DNA of 64,000 nucleotides from NCBI GenBank assembly GCA_947652115.1, contig OX393562.1:21442332-21506331 (forward strand), written 5' to 3'. The notes under the pieces were generated by a model. That model saw only the letters and a list, made by a program, of their open reading frames with translations, ran no database searches and was not told the DNA's origin. Shown one piece after another: positions 1 to 11,488 of this stretch; position 1 is the first letter of the stretch; each line of letters opens with the position of its first letter. Position numbers and translations under genes: made by a program. This stretch comes from Blastomussa wellsi (lineage: Eukaryota > Cnidaria > Anthozoa > Scleractinia > Plerogyridae).

Positions 1-291
1 GATGACCGAAATCTACCCCGGCCAAATGTCAGGTTGAGAACCACCATGAAACAGAAATATTGTAAAAGTTTTAGTTTTGTGAAAGATTGCAATAAAGTGC
101 ACGGAAAGAAAGGCAGCAATTGTTTCCTAGGCGGGTGTCATGAATGGTACGGTAAGGTAAGGTAATACTTTATTTAAAATTCATATCAAAAGAGAAACAC
201 GCTAACGCGCCCCAACAACACTCGGCTGGTTTCCAAGGAGGGCGTTTATATATACAAAACCTGCTAATAATACATTACTGAGCTACTTCCA

Positions 292-329
292 CTTTTTTAT
301 CTGTCTGATAGTACAGACAGATAAAAAAG
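292..329. repeat. Perfect 16-bp inverted repeat (hairpin)
   Basis: Arms at 292-307 and 314-329 are exact reverse complements (CTTTTTTATCTGTCTG) around a 6-base loop. No coding sequence overlaps it. It may be a small foldback remnant; function unknown. Confidence 0.8.
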
Positions 330-649
330 CCGCTTGGCATGACCCAACTACATTCTAATGTACTTCTTAAAAGACGGGGGTGATTCGGTTTGTTTTTGAT
401 TCATTCGATAATTGGTTCCAGAGCATACCACCAAGGCGTGCTTGGAAATTTTCGCGGGAAAAGCCCTTATGCATATTTACGTCAGACTGGCACTAATGTA
501 GAAAGGAATTCGTGTGAAAAATAATTGGAGGTAAATTTGGGCACATGACATTGTCATGCATAAGGCAGATTAACACATATAAAAATAAACCAGACTTAAA
601 TTAACAATAATTAAATTAATAATAAGGTAATCACCTGAATAAGTATCAC

Positions 650-952
650 TGACACTTTTTGTTACGAATGCTCGCTTTCCATTGACATTTAAAACGTATG
701 GTGATGGAGCTTTCTCTGTATGCGCTCCGAAGATTTGGAACATGTTCCTTTGGAAATACGAAAATCCAGCACAGTTTTAAAAAAGCTTAAGATCTTCCTT
801 TTTACTAAATTTATTAAGAGTAACTCTTTATCATAGTTTTAGTTTATATTTATTGAGAGTAACTTTATATTTCTTGAGTGTGCTACGGCTTAGGGATAAT
901 GTTGTAAAGCGCCTCGATCGAGCAAATAGTGGATGTGTGCGCTGTATAAATG

Positions 953-985
<33 letters not shown>

Positions 986-990
986 TATTG
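650..990 (+). mobile_element. 3' tail of a non-LTR retrotransposon (LINE), decayed
   Basis: Read on the plus strand, the stretch holds broken pieces of the C-terminal tail typical of CR1/L2-like LINE reverse-transcriptase ORFs, such as 'GDGAFSVCAPKIWN', followed in another frame by 'KIFLFTKFI'. Downstream is a run ending in 'gctgtataaatg' and an (ATT)n tail at about 955-985, as expected for a LINE 3' end. Frameshifts and stops show it is dead. The family name is inferred from overall pattern only. Confidence 0.6.
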
Positions 991-2471
991 CGCTGGAACT
1001 TTTCCAACGCAAAAAATGCAGGCTACTGAGAGACCAGCAAAAAAAACAAAAGAAATGTCCCCGCTTATAAATATAAATTGAAAACTTTGACCTTGTCTAT
1101 CTTTTCCTTGCTGAAACGCTTGTTTTCTGTACATGCTCAAAAGAAATGAAAAAGGACCTGGAGGTAAGAGGAAGCTTATTTTCCACGTTACAAGCGAAGT
1201 TTTTGACAGCTTGGTTGCAATATGTTAAAAACAGCCAAAAGTAGTAAAAAAGTTTCCGTGGCTATTGGCATCATCAAAAATAACAGATTGTAATTTCTCA
1301 CGGTCACGCGACTGATTGATGACATGAACTGATTTTGGTGATATCCATCTATGAAAGAAAATATCAGTGATTTCCCCCAGTCACGCGACTAATGGCGTTC
1401 GTTTTGTTTTTGTGCTGTAGATGAGGCCAGTTATTACATTTGAGGGATTTTCTGTTGAATCTATCGTTGATATTTCGGTGCAGTTGTCCATACCTGGCCA
1501 CGGAGCAAATCTGCGCTTCTATATAGCAACATGTCAGTCGTCTGCATTACCATTTTAGCTTGAGAAAAACATCTTTCTTCGCAGATAAAAAACGGAGAAC
1601 GAGCCCACGATGGTGATCATGCCAAACTGAACTTGTGATGAATAATTATCAGCGTAAGCATGCCTTGTGGGAATTATTTTTAATGTAAATTTGTAACTGA
1701 GATCGTGAATTTGGCGCCAAAAACTCTTAGTGGGTCTGTTTCTCTTACGGACATTACGCACCTATCGGAAGGCTTAAAATGATTGGCTGAGCAAACAAAG
1801 GAACAAACAATAGAAACAATGACCCTAGCCCACTCTTTCTGAATTTTCTGGATCCGCTCCTGCACTCATTGTCTCTTTATATTTCGTCGAGTCATACAAA
1901 TACACAACCTCGTAAAGGCCCTGGGAACGAGGTTGACAAATACAGTCAAAATTAATTGCCCTCTGGATTAACGGAGAAAAAGCTCATTACGAAATTATGA
2001 ATAAAACCTCTAAATTAAATGTTCTATTTACATGTTCACAATACCTATTACTGGTGTATAAAAGTAATGGAAATCCTTTAATCCGGTCACCAACGGACCA
2101 CAAAAATCTGGTCCAATAAACGGGGTTCATGTATCATTAAGACAACAATGAGATGACTGCCGGTTTAGCCGTAAGGTGGGTTCCGCTGAATCTTTAGAGA
2201 TCGAGCTAAAAAAGTCAAACAGACAACGTAATGATGTACACTATTAATCACAATTAGTCCACCAGTAGTTTTTGAAAATCTTACACGTCTTAATATAAAA
2301 ATGCAATTATTTTACATATATCCCTTAATCTAGTTTGCTTTGGATATATTTAACCAGGACGGTCAAAATCAGTTTTTTGTTCCTATATAACAAAACATTG
2401 CATCGTTGGAAACAGCGTCCTCTACACAATAACAACCAAGACCGTTTTCTTGTTTCATTTTGTCGAGTTTA
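991..2471. other. Non-coding stretch downstream of the GPCR gene
   Basis: I see no convincing exon here. The short ORFs on the minus strand show no family motif. Part of it should be the 3' UTR and 3' flank of the receptor gene that ends at 2472. Confidence 0.5.
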
Positions 2472-4271
2472 TCATGTGACTTCGATTGTATAACGCGCAC
2501 CGGCTGTTGTTTGTGTGTGGGTTGAATCCAGTTCAGTTTCGGGAGATATTTCATTACCTCTGTTGCATCCCAACAGCTTTTTAAACTCCTTCCTGTACTC
2601 TTTGTTAGTAAAACAATAAATCAACGGATTCATACAGGAATTAATAAACACGAGGACATTAAATCCTTTATGCAATGGGCTGCCGATTTTTGTGATACCG
2701 AAGGAACTGAGGATGTAAATAGTCTGCGAGGGAAAAACACAAATCGTCAATGCCGCTGCTGTTAAGGCGCACGTGCGCAATAGCAATCTCTGTCGTCTTC
2801 GTTTGTTCATATTTTCAGTGCTTTCCCCGGGGGATGATGGGAGTTTCATTGAGATATGGCCAAACGTGAGCCATGTTAGCAAACAGGGAATGTAAAATGC
2901 CGCAAAACTGTATGCGACAACAAAAGCTCGTGTACCGTACCTGCCGTACGGAGCTTTTTCGGAAACGCATTTCTTGCCTGCGAGTTTAGTTTCAATCAAC
3001 TTATTCATGGAAAGAATGCACGTCACAATAAACATAATGAAAACGTAAATGATGATACGTTTTCTGCTAAACTGATTCTTGTACTGAATTGGTCTAAGCA
3101 CGCAGTACCATCGCTCGATAGCAAGGCAGGCCACGAGAAGGATGGAAACTTTTCCCATTGCAAACAAAAGATATCTGTTCGCGAACAGCCGGCAAAAAAT
3201 CTCGCCACCTAATCCGAGAGGGACTGGATAGGCAGACTTAGGAATGACGTATCCGGGAGTGGCTACGAGGAAGACTCCTGGAAGAGAAAACAAAAAGGAA
3301 ATGGCATTGACACACTAACTGGTTTAATTGATGGTAGTTACTGGGAGCTAGTCACTTGAAGTACGAGTTAGACGTGTCTTTGAATCACTTAATGAATAGA
3401 CACTAATTAAAGGAGCGGTGCTAAGTGTCCGTGTTACAGAATGTTCTGTATTATGGCGGAAGACGATGTGATTTCTAGTTTGTTTGGTACCAAGTGATCT
3501 GTTAGTTATATAGAGGGCTGTAAAGGTCGTAAAGAGAGGCTTAACTTTATTCTTTTGTTTTCTTTTTGTGAAATGAAGAACATAAAACGGTAATGTTTTG
3601 TTATCCTAGAAAGTAACTTAGTGGCTTTCTAACCCGCTGGTAGAATTTTTGCCTTGGCATTGGTACTTTCAAGTCAACTTATTGAATCATCCCGCTTGGA
3701 CCGAAAAGAAAGTCATGCCTTCCTGGTTGATAATCATTTAGAGAATAGCGAAATTATCCATGGAAACCTTGTAATGAAATTTTATACGACCGTAGCCATA
3801 GCTGGTCCTCTAGAGGTTAAACAGGTAGAATAAAGTACTTATATGACATTTATGTCACATATGATATTTTCTCCCTTTTCCGCGTGAGGAAGGTTTGGCA
3901 AAGACGCCTTCACCATCGATTTACCACCTTTGACCTAGGCTAGAGGTATGGGTCAAAGCCAACTTTTCGTGCCGTTGAAATAAGCTAAGAGACAACAGCA
4001 CACAGGCAAAACTTATATGTGATGACAGAGAGAATGGAGGCACAAAGCAAATGATAAGTTATATCAACTCACCAGTCAGCATATCCACCACACCTAAACT
4101 AAACAGCAGAATATTATGGGGTTTCTTTAACATTGACGGTTTCCTCAGAAGCACGATACAGAATAACAAGTTGAATGTGAATGAGGCCACAGCAATCACC
4201 CAGAATGACACGTGAAGAGCAGGATCCAGGCTATTGGAAGTCGGAGGGAGGGAAGTGGTATTGTCTTGCAT
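2472..4271 (-). CDS. Rhodopsin-like (class A) G-protein-coupled receptor, two coding exons
   Basis: Exon 1 is 4271-4073 (starts at ATG, donor GTGAGT) and exon 2 is 3277-2472 (acceptor after 'tctcttccag'). Together they give 1005 nt, or 334 aa, the usual size for a small class A receptor. It should sit in the plasma membrane and signal through heterotrimeric G proteins. Visible marks: TM1 around residues 21-42, TM2 with the conserved Asp in 'SLGVVDML', the extracellular Cys before TM3 in 'GEIFCRLF' with a partner in 'GKKCVSEK', the DRY-box variant ERW in 'LAIERWYCVL', TM6 with 'CVFP' in place of CWxP, and TM7 'NPLIY' followed by a basic helix 8 'YRKEFKKLL'. The short N-terminus carries an N-glycosylation site (NTT). 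The intron splits TM2. The ligand cannot be told from sequence. A long TAA microsatellite begins about 35 bp upstream of the start codon. Confidence 0.85.
3278..4072 (-). other. GPCR intron
   Basis: A single phase-1 intron with GT donor (4072-4071) and AG acceptor (3279-3278). Joining its flanks restores 'VDMLTGVFLVATPGY' across TM2. I see no further gene or clear repeat inside. Confidence 0.8.
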
Positions 4272-4305
4272 CTTAAGTCAGCTGAAAAATCATTACACAT
4301 AAATG

Positions 4306-4307
4306 AC

Positions 4308-4402
<95 letters not shown>

Positions 4403-4442
4403 TAATAATAATAATAATGATAATAATAATAATAATAATAAT
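4306..4442. repeat. (TAA)n microsatellite, about 135 bp
   Basis: Almost uninterrupted AAT/ATA trinucleotide repeat with a few GAT variants. It lies just upstream of the receptor start codon, probably in its 5' UTR or promoter. It makes a spurious poly-Asn ORF on the plus strand. Confidence 0.95.
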
Positions 4443-4640
4443 TTTTAAATAATAGACAATTTTATTAACAAATTCTTAAACAATGTTAAATTTACAACAT
4501 ATGATCTACTAAAATGCTAAGAATGATATTCACAATTATAATCTGTATGAATATATAAATATATTCCAAAAACTTTGTTTTCAAAGGCTTTTAAAAAGGA
4601 AAAAAGTAATACTATGCAAAATGTTTGTATTGTAAGTATA

Positions 4641-4658
4641 CTACTACTACTGCTACTA

Positions 4659-4726
<68 letters not shown>

Positions 4727-4727
4727 T
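4641..4727. repeat. Compound (CTA)n/(TAA)n microsatellite
   Basis: A short CTA/CTG run passes into about 70 bp of TAA repeats. It produces a spurious poly-Ile ORF on the plus strand. A few more 'taataatag' units follow at about 4780-4802, next to an 'actttattgac' stretch of the kind seen at retroelement ends. Confidence 0.9.
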
Positions 4728-4869
4728 TTTCATATTATTCTAACAAATAAAAGAATTCACATCAAGCTCTGGTGTAATAGTAATAATAATAGTAATAATA
4801 ATTACTTTATTGACAACTCCCCACTGGGGCTTTTAAGGGCCAATGTAAACAAACAAATATTGTGAAAAA

Positions 4870-7800
4870 CAATGTGTACATGTAAATATACACTCCGTGT
4901 AAATAATCTCTTTAGAAAGGATAACTGCGTAAAGTTATGATGTTCACTTCCGTTACGATCGCGTTCATTCTTCGCGTCATTCTAATCTCTTTTGTCTCTT
5001 GGAGGATGCATGCGGTATGGCAGGTTTGGCAGGGTGTTTTTGCTGAGTTTGAGGGGTTGTTCTCAATCAGAAAAAGAACTCTTATGTAAACTCACTACTT
5101 TGAATAACGTAACCCATAGAAATTTGCAACTGTCATGACAGCGTTTACATTTTTCCACAACAATAAATTCTGTTGCAATTAACTATTTTCCTCTTGAGCA
5201 TTTATTTCTTTGATACTTAATTGTTGTTTCCTCCATCCTCAAACCTTCCAATAACGACATCTTCCGTGCGTGTGCGAGTTAAAATATAAATGTTAATACT
5301 TACAATACTTACAGAGAACTGATATGGACAATGAAGGCGAATTATAGGTGCTATACAAATTTGATAGGTACTCAATTATTTATATTATCTTTAAGAATTA
5401 CTTAAGAAGTACTTAAGCAGGAAACGAGACTTCATTGCTCTCTGCATAATAGATGAAAGGCAAACCAATCTGATGCAAGAAACGAAAACTACTCCACTTA
5501 AAGTGTTAAGAAAATAAAAGACTCTTTAGACACTTGTTTACAGCTAAAAAGCAATTGAGGATTGGAGTTAAAAAAAATACTGTTTTAACGCGATCCAATT
5601 AGCGAAAGCAGGTGCTCGGATAAGGTCGATATCGATCTTGAAAGTTATGTATTGTAGAATTAAGAAACACACATAGTTTGAAAAGTGATCTGTTGCCCAC
5701 GAAATGAAAGGACCCCTTTGTCTAAAACTCTTCTTCAACGTTACTCGCTCATTCATCTCCATCTCGCCGGCTGGCCCTGGTATTGTTTGTAGATTGCAAA
5801 ATTATGTACAAAATTTCACGGGTGAGCGATATATGCAAATTGCTCAGAATACTCATATGAAATAGAATCAGTGACACCTTCTCGCACACATATTGTTTTT
5901 ATAAGGAAGAATGAACAGGAATTGATGAATCATGTATTGTACTTTCCAATGCAACAGAAGCCTTGTCAATGCTCTTGTTGCTTATTAGTTTTAAACGACA
6001 CTTTCCAACATGGACTTGAAAAACCTTAAAAAATGTCTAATTCATCGAACTTTTAAGATTATTATTGCTAAAAAGCACGCGCGCCACAAAATGAATACAA
6101 CAGAAGCTGCCAAATGTAAAATAAGCCATGCCAGATTATTTGTAAAGCAGTCGGTACAAATTCCGCCGCTTAATTTTAATAAATCCAGTTTAGTGAAATC
6201 ATTTTCGTATTTCGTATTTAGCAAGTATACGTCTTCAGAAATATCTTCAGTTTTTAAGATAGCATGATGCAATCACGGTATTACTATCATAGCATCTTAG
6301 TTTTATTAATTCAAATAAGTAAAAGTATACAATTTGGTTCATTTAAGTTTGTTCTTTTCTGTTTGTTTGCTTTTTTCTTTTCTTCATTTGCTTTCCAATA
6401 ACAAATAAGTAACCCTAATTTGGCAGATGGACGACGACAGAGAAACTGTCGAAATTCCACCATGTATACTTTTTAATGAAATACCCTGAACACGTTTGAA
6501 AAACTTTCATCAGAGAGCAACATCATTCATGTGACAACGCGGCCTTGAGCCTTGCAATTCACCTTACAAGACAAACTGAATGTAGTGAATTGGCTCAGAT
6601 TTTATATTCTGCTGTAATAAGCGTACTCCCGATTTGTCCTTTGTGTTATTCTTATAATTATCATTACGCTCTCCTCGATAAAAAAAAAAATGTCTAAAAA
6701 TTACAGTTTGTCCCTTTAGGGCTTGATTATTGCACGCTGGCTAATGAGTAGATGTTTTCTAAATTCTAACCTGCCGTTATCCCAAAAAGCAAACTTCAAC
6801 TGTTGTTTACGAGCCGGTAAACCTTCAGGGCCTTCACTTGATCTTTACCAAAGGAGTGTTTTCTGGTTAGTATTTTGCACAAACACATTTACTTCAAACA
6901 CCTGCGCGAGGTGCGGACTAATGGGTTTTCTTTTTCATTTGAAAATTCTGGCTGACAAGCCCAACTACGGATCAGTTCTACAAACAAGAAAAACGTGTGT
7001 CAAGCTGAAATAATGAGAAATATGGAAATATCACACTGTGCAGTGAAACTGTAGTAACCATGGGTGTGTCAAATATTCCAGAAAAGACTCATAGATAACA
7101 ACACTAACAAGTTGAAAATGATTTAATGTCTGGAAAGGCCCCGTAAAGTGAAATTTTAGTAAAAACAATACAGTCCAATACAGGATTTATTCAAATGGGT
7201 CAAAACGAAACATGAGAAACGCTAAATTACGTTCGACCAAGGAATTAATTAACGACGTAACAGGAGTGTATTTGCATATGTACTGAAAGCTCTAAAATTC
7301 GTTCTTGTATTCAATTTATTCTCAAGTGTAAAACGTATATATTTGGTATACTGCAAACCCTGATGCGTTTGACAAATTGTTGTAATTATAACAATAGCCT
7401 GCTAATTGGTACATAGATTGAGAATCCCCGCATCTAGAAAGACAGACAAACAAACAAAATACCCCAAGCTCTTATCCCACCTTGTGGAAAATTTAAAAAT
7501 GAAAATTACCACTTGAATGAAGTTCGAATGTAAAAAAGTTGACGGGATTCCTACATTTTTATATTTTTGTTTAAAGAGATACAATTACAGACTAAAAATT
7601 TGTGATATAATTGGAGAAAACAAACGTCTTAAAAAGCAGAAATGAAAAACATCACAGTGCAAAAACAGCGACAAAATAATTGAAATTCACCTAAATACTT
7701 TTCACTGACGTGAAACCCAGGAGTTAGCAGATAAATTAAAACATTTGACCCGAAAAACATTCAGCAAAAAAGAAGTGAAAACAAAACCGAAACATTTCTC

Positions 7801-8360
7801 ATGTTTTAGGTTTTTGGCTGCCCGATGTTCTGATAAATTAAAAGGATACTTCAGAGATACATTGTCCTGGTGGTGAATCTCGCAATCTCTGTTTTAGTAA
7901 TCTATACGTCTTAATGCAGAGGTTGTACATTATGCAAATCTTTGATAAGTCATTTCAAACAGAAAATTGATCACAAAAACATGACGTGGCTCTTGACAAA
8001 TACTTACCGATCAACTTGACATCTGCTCAACAAGTAATAAGCCATTTCCGATTTTCAAGACAAAAGACGTGAGTGTTTAAAACTCATTTGTGCTATCAAA
8101 AGTGAACTTACCCCTTTTAGATTTATTTCATCATAGGTTTCCATAATCTTGTCCCCAGATCTCCAACGGACGAGCGCTTTTCAGCGAAAGGCAGAGTGAG
8201 ATCTGGGTAGCAGATAAAGGTTTCCACTGATATCAATGTCGTTGATATTTACTTTTCTACCGATACTGGTGATAGTGCTAGATCATGATAACTGGAAGCC
8301 GCCACTGGGAGCCATGTTTAACACTGCGACGAAACGTCACAAGCAGGCAAGTGGCTGAAA
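4870..8360. other. AT-rich non-coding stretch
   Basis: No ORF here has a recognisable domain, and I found no tRNA, rRNA or clear terminal-repeat element. It is intergenic DNA between the receptor gene (upstream side) and the 3' end of the senataxin-like gene. Confidence 0.5.
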
Positions 8361-8390
8361 ACAAATGACCGCGAGAAAAAACTTGGAAGG

Positions 8391-8563
8391 GCAAGCTCAT
8401 GATCCCCAAGGGTCTTACAACGAGGAAAAAGAGATGGAACAACAAACTCGTGATCCCCCAAGGGTCTTACAACGTGGAAAAAAGAGATGGAACAATAGAC
8501 TCATAACCCCAAGGGTCTTACAACGTGGAAAAAAGAGATGGAACAACACACTCATGACCTTTT
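8391..8563 (+). repeat. Tandem repeat, about 3 units of 55-60 bp
   Basis: Three near copies of a unit built around 'caagggtcttacaacg', then 'gaaaaaagagatggaacaa' and 'actcatgacc'. The unit lengths differ by a few bases, so the ORF across it is not periodic in one frame. No function recognised. Confidence 0.85.
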
Positions 8564-9533
8564 AAGCATTAAGCCCCTTCCCCACTCCCCCCCCGCCTTA
8601 ATCCATTTGTGACGTGCCTCCTTTTTGCTACTTCAAGTTGTCAATTAAGAACAAAAGCGCAAACAACATGCGCAGAATATTTGTTTAGATGGCGCTGCAG
8701 TTAAAGTTTCTGTATTTAAGGCTCAGCTAGTTTAGTAATTTCTGGAACTGATTGCTTTCGCATTGTAAACTGAACAAATACATTTCAACGGTATTGGTCG
8801 TAAAAGAACATTTATTGATACGTGAGATCAAGATAAAACGTATTTACCGAAACTTACATATATTGTACAGTGTTCAACCGCTTTTCACATAAAATAGTAT
8901 TTCTTTCTTTCTTGGTTTGAGATGTTGTATGTTCTAACAATATAAACAATGAAGATTGTTGGAGCAACGACAGTTGAAACATTACCCTATTAGTTATTAC
9001 ATAATTTAAAACACGCTCAATAATACTGCTTGACTCAAATTGGTCGAAAGAAACAATTAATTCCAGGTTTCTGTAGAATAAGCCACTATTAGTTTCTGCA
9101 CTGATTATGAAATGCCATTTGTTGACTTGCTGGGTTTTACTTTGGAATGTACATGATTTTAATTTCACCAGACAGAGTTGTGTACAAGTATAAACATGCT
9201 CTTGGCTAGGAGACGCTTGGAAGCCCCCTGGAAATTTAGTTAGTTTCGTGAATACACTCACAATATACAAAATGGCCCATCTTCCTACAATTCACGACCA
9301 AAAGGCATTCATGATGTTTCAAAGTTCCTCTAAACTGGCGTTTGTGACAATATTGAGAAATTTGGAAAAAAGCACCGGAGTGGCTATGGATTGAACTAGA
9401 GTTTCACTGGCTTCCTTTATCGAGGTGTACTAGCTTTCAGACTCCATTCAGATATTAAACCTATTTTTTAATCGTCCGCGAGTTAATTATCTTTATCTTT
9501 CTGGTTAGCAGTCTATGGAACTTTAAGTTCAGG

Positions 9534-9539
9534 TTTATT
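9534..9539 (-). promoter_or_regulatory. Candidate polyadenylation signal AATAAA for the senataxin-like gene
   Basis: The minus strand reads AAATAAACC about 125 bases beyond the stop codon at 9665. Position and orientation fit a poly(A) signal. No transcript evidence is available. Confidence 0.4.
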
Positions 9540-9664
9540 TAAACACGACTGGGTTCTTATTTTCTTTAACCTCGCTACGATTTGTCGCTTGAATGTTTGG
9601 TCCTCATAAAAAAAGAGTATTCAAGGGCAAACCTGAATGTCACAACAACCATGACTGAGAGCAG

Positions 9665-11488
9665 TCAGTCATTCCAACTCGTTCTCCCCCTGAAACTCTC
9701 TTGAAACTTCTTCTTCAAGTTATTTCGCCTTGTGGGTTCAGTCGCTGTCCTCTTCGGTGGTGAGCTATGCCCTCTGCTGGCCCTTTGTCGCACTGACGAA
9801 ACGTCGGAAGTCACAGCAAATGATTTTCGTTTGCGTGATCCTCCGTGAGGGTGCCACTTTCCAAGATCATTTGCCGCTGGGATTACCGTAGGACCCTGCG
9901 CAGGAGGGTGCCGTTGTCTAACTGAATCGGCTATTATTTGAGCGTCCGAGGGCAACTCACCACGGACAGTGCTACTAACTCTTCTTCGATCAAGCGACTG
10001 GTTTCCCTCCAAGGAAGATGAGATCACTGATGTTGTAGGTCGAGATGGGAAACTAGAAGAACTAGCTGCAGCCACATGCGTTCTACGTATTGATGCATTT
10101 GGACGTATTGTTGTTGTTGTTGTTGTTGCTGTGGTTGTGGATGACCACGGCGCTGTTGACGAGACGCTAGATAACCTGGAAAGCTCAGAGTTTGCAGCTT
10201 TGGCCACAGCTGCGTCAACTCTAGCGGAAAGCCCTGGGTTTTCACTACCGTCAGGTAATGTTCTAGTTTCAACCAGTGAACAGTCAATTTCAACTGGCGA
10301 CCATTCACTTTCTGCAGGTGACCATCCAGTTTCACTTGGTGATGCAGCAGCTCCAAACTGGCGTTGTAATGGCGAATCTGCATGTGTAGCATTCGATGTG
10401 GATGGCCACAGCACTGCTGAAGAGACGGTAGATGACGTGGGTTGCATTCTAACGTCAATCGGTGACCAACCAGTTTCATCAGGTGACGCTCTTGTTTTAG
10501 CTGATTGCCGCTCTTGTCGATGCAACTGAAAAAAGTACTCTGGTGTGTGAGATGCATTATATTCCATAACAGAAGTCAAAACAACTGGTGTGTCTAGTTC
10601 TGCATTAGAATCTACAATTTTTTCCAAAGAATTAGCGGTGGTTGCAGAATGGTATCTAACCATGGTTTCAGGTCTCTTTGTACTTTCTCCTTCTTCCGTT
10701 GGTTTTCCCTTACCTGCACTGCCTTGAACACGATCACGACGGCGATCACGATCACGCTCATAATCGTGATCACGATCACGCCCACGATCACGATCGTGAT
10801 CACGGCCGCGATCACGATTACGGTGTGGTAAGTGGTGTCTGGAATGTTCCCTGCGAGTACGATTTGACTCCTTAGCTGCTCCATTTCTGTCATCATATTT
10901 ATGGCTAGGCCTGTGGTTTCTGTGTCTCTTTTCACTGTGTCGACTTCTATGACGGCGATCGTCATAACGACGATCCTCAGACCTACGACGGTGCCTTTCC
11001 ACTTCCTTGGTTTCTTTGTGATAACGATCTCTACGCCTTGTTCCTTCCATCTCCTGCTTCTCTTTCTCTTTGTTATCAATGTGTGTGGAATTGACAACCT
11101 TCCCTCTACTTTCGGCAACATGTCCATCTCCCTCGCTGTTTGTGGCTAACGGTTCACTGCCGGTGTAAGTCGATCTTACCAAAGAGGATGCCTCACTGGC
11201 AATCTCTGCTTCATTAATTCCCAGTGATGAGGCAGAGCCAGAAACGTCACGAGGCGAATCCATCTGGTGCACAGCAAGATCATTCCTTCTGGAACAGTTA
11301 TCGTGGGAATCACTCGCTTTTGTCAAACTGTTTTTGGTCTTTAACCGAGGGTCTTTAGCAGGGGACTGGGTGTGATTTTTTTGACCAATGGAAAGAATTG
11401 ACCGCACCTCAGCTGGGGATTCTATAGCATACAAGCAATTTCTCTTCCCTGCATCTTCCACAAGAGCATTCCAATCTGAAGACCCACC
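9665..11488 (-). CDS. SETX: Senataxin-like exon 27: disordered Arg/Asp/His-rich C-terminal tail
   Basis: The first residues, 'GGSSDWNALVEDAGKRN', finish the conserved end of RecA2. The remaining roughly 590 residues are low complexity: an RS/RD/RH-rich block at 10710-11080 with runs such as 'RDRGRDHDRDRGRDRDHD', a Thr run from (TTG)n at 10106-10135, and repeated 'DETGWSP' or 'SETGWSP' motifs. RD/RS tracts are usual in splicing and RNA-processing factors, so this tail may link the helicase to such complexes (inference). The ORF runs unbroken to TGA/TAA-type stop at 9665. Confidence 0.88.
   Translation of the reverse strand, partial: GGSSDWNALVEDAGKRNCLYAIESPAEVRSILSIGQKNHTQSPAKDPRLKTKNSLTKASDSHDNCSRRNDLAVHQMDSPRDVSGSASSLGINEAEIASEASSLVRSTYTGSEPLATNSEGDGHVAESRGKVVNSTHIDNKEKEKQEMEGTRRRDRYHKETKEVERHRRRSEDRRYDDRRHRSRHSEKRHRNHRPSHKYDDRNGAAKESNRTRREHSRHHLPHRNRDRGRDHDRDRGRDRDHDYERDRDRRRDRVQGSAGKGKPTEEGESTKRPETMVRYHSATTANSLEKIVDSNAELDTPVVLTSVMEYNASHTPEYFFQLHRQERQSAKTRASPDETGWSPIDVRMQPTSSTVSSAVLWPSTSNATHADSPLQRQFGAAASPSETGWSPAESEWSPVEIDCSLVETRTLPDGSENPGLSARVDAAVAKAANSELSRLSSVSSTAPWSSTTTATTTTTTIRPNASIRRTHVAAASSSSFPSRPTTSVISSSLEGNQSLDRRRVSSTVRGELPSDAQIIADSVRQRHPPAQGPTVIPAANDLGKWHPHGGSRKRKSFAVTSDVSSVRQRASRGHSSPPKRTATEPTRRNNLKKKFQESFRGRTSWND

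Noticed and set aside
4212..4448. Plus-strand ORF with a long Asn run
   Set aside because: It is the TAA microsatellite read in one frame; no gene context.
4575..4865. Plus-strand ORF with a long Ile run
   Set aside because: Made by the second TAA microsatellite.
8391..8563. CRISPR-like array
   Set aside because: Units are contiguous, without unique spacers, in a eukaryotic genome.
8365..8565. Plus-strand ORF with repeated 'QRGKKRWNN'
   Set aside because: It is the three-unit tandem repeat; the unit length is not kept in one frame and no signal for a gene is seen.
9969..10557. Plus- and minus-frame ORFs inside the last senataxin-like exon
   Set aside because: Shadows of the long ORF on the minus strand.
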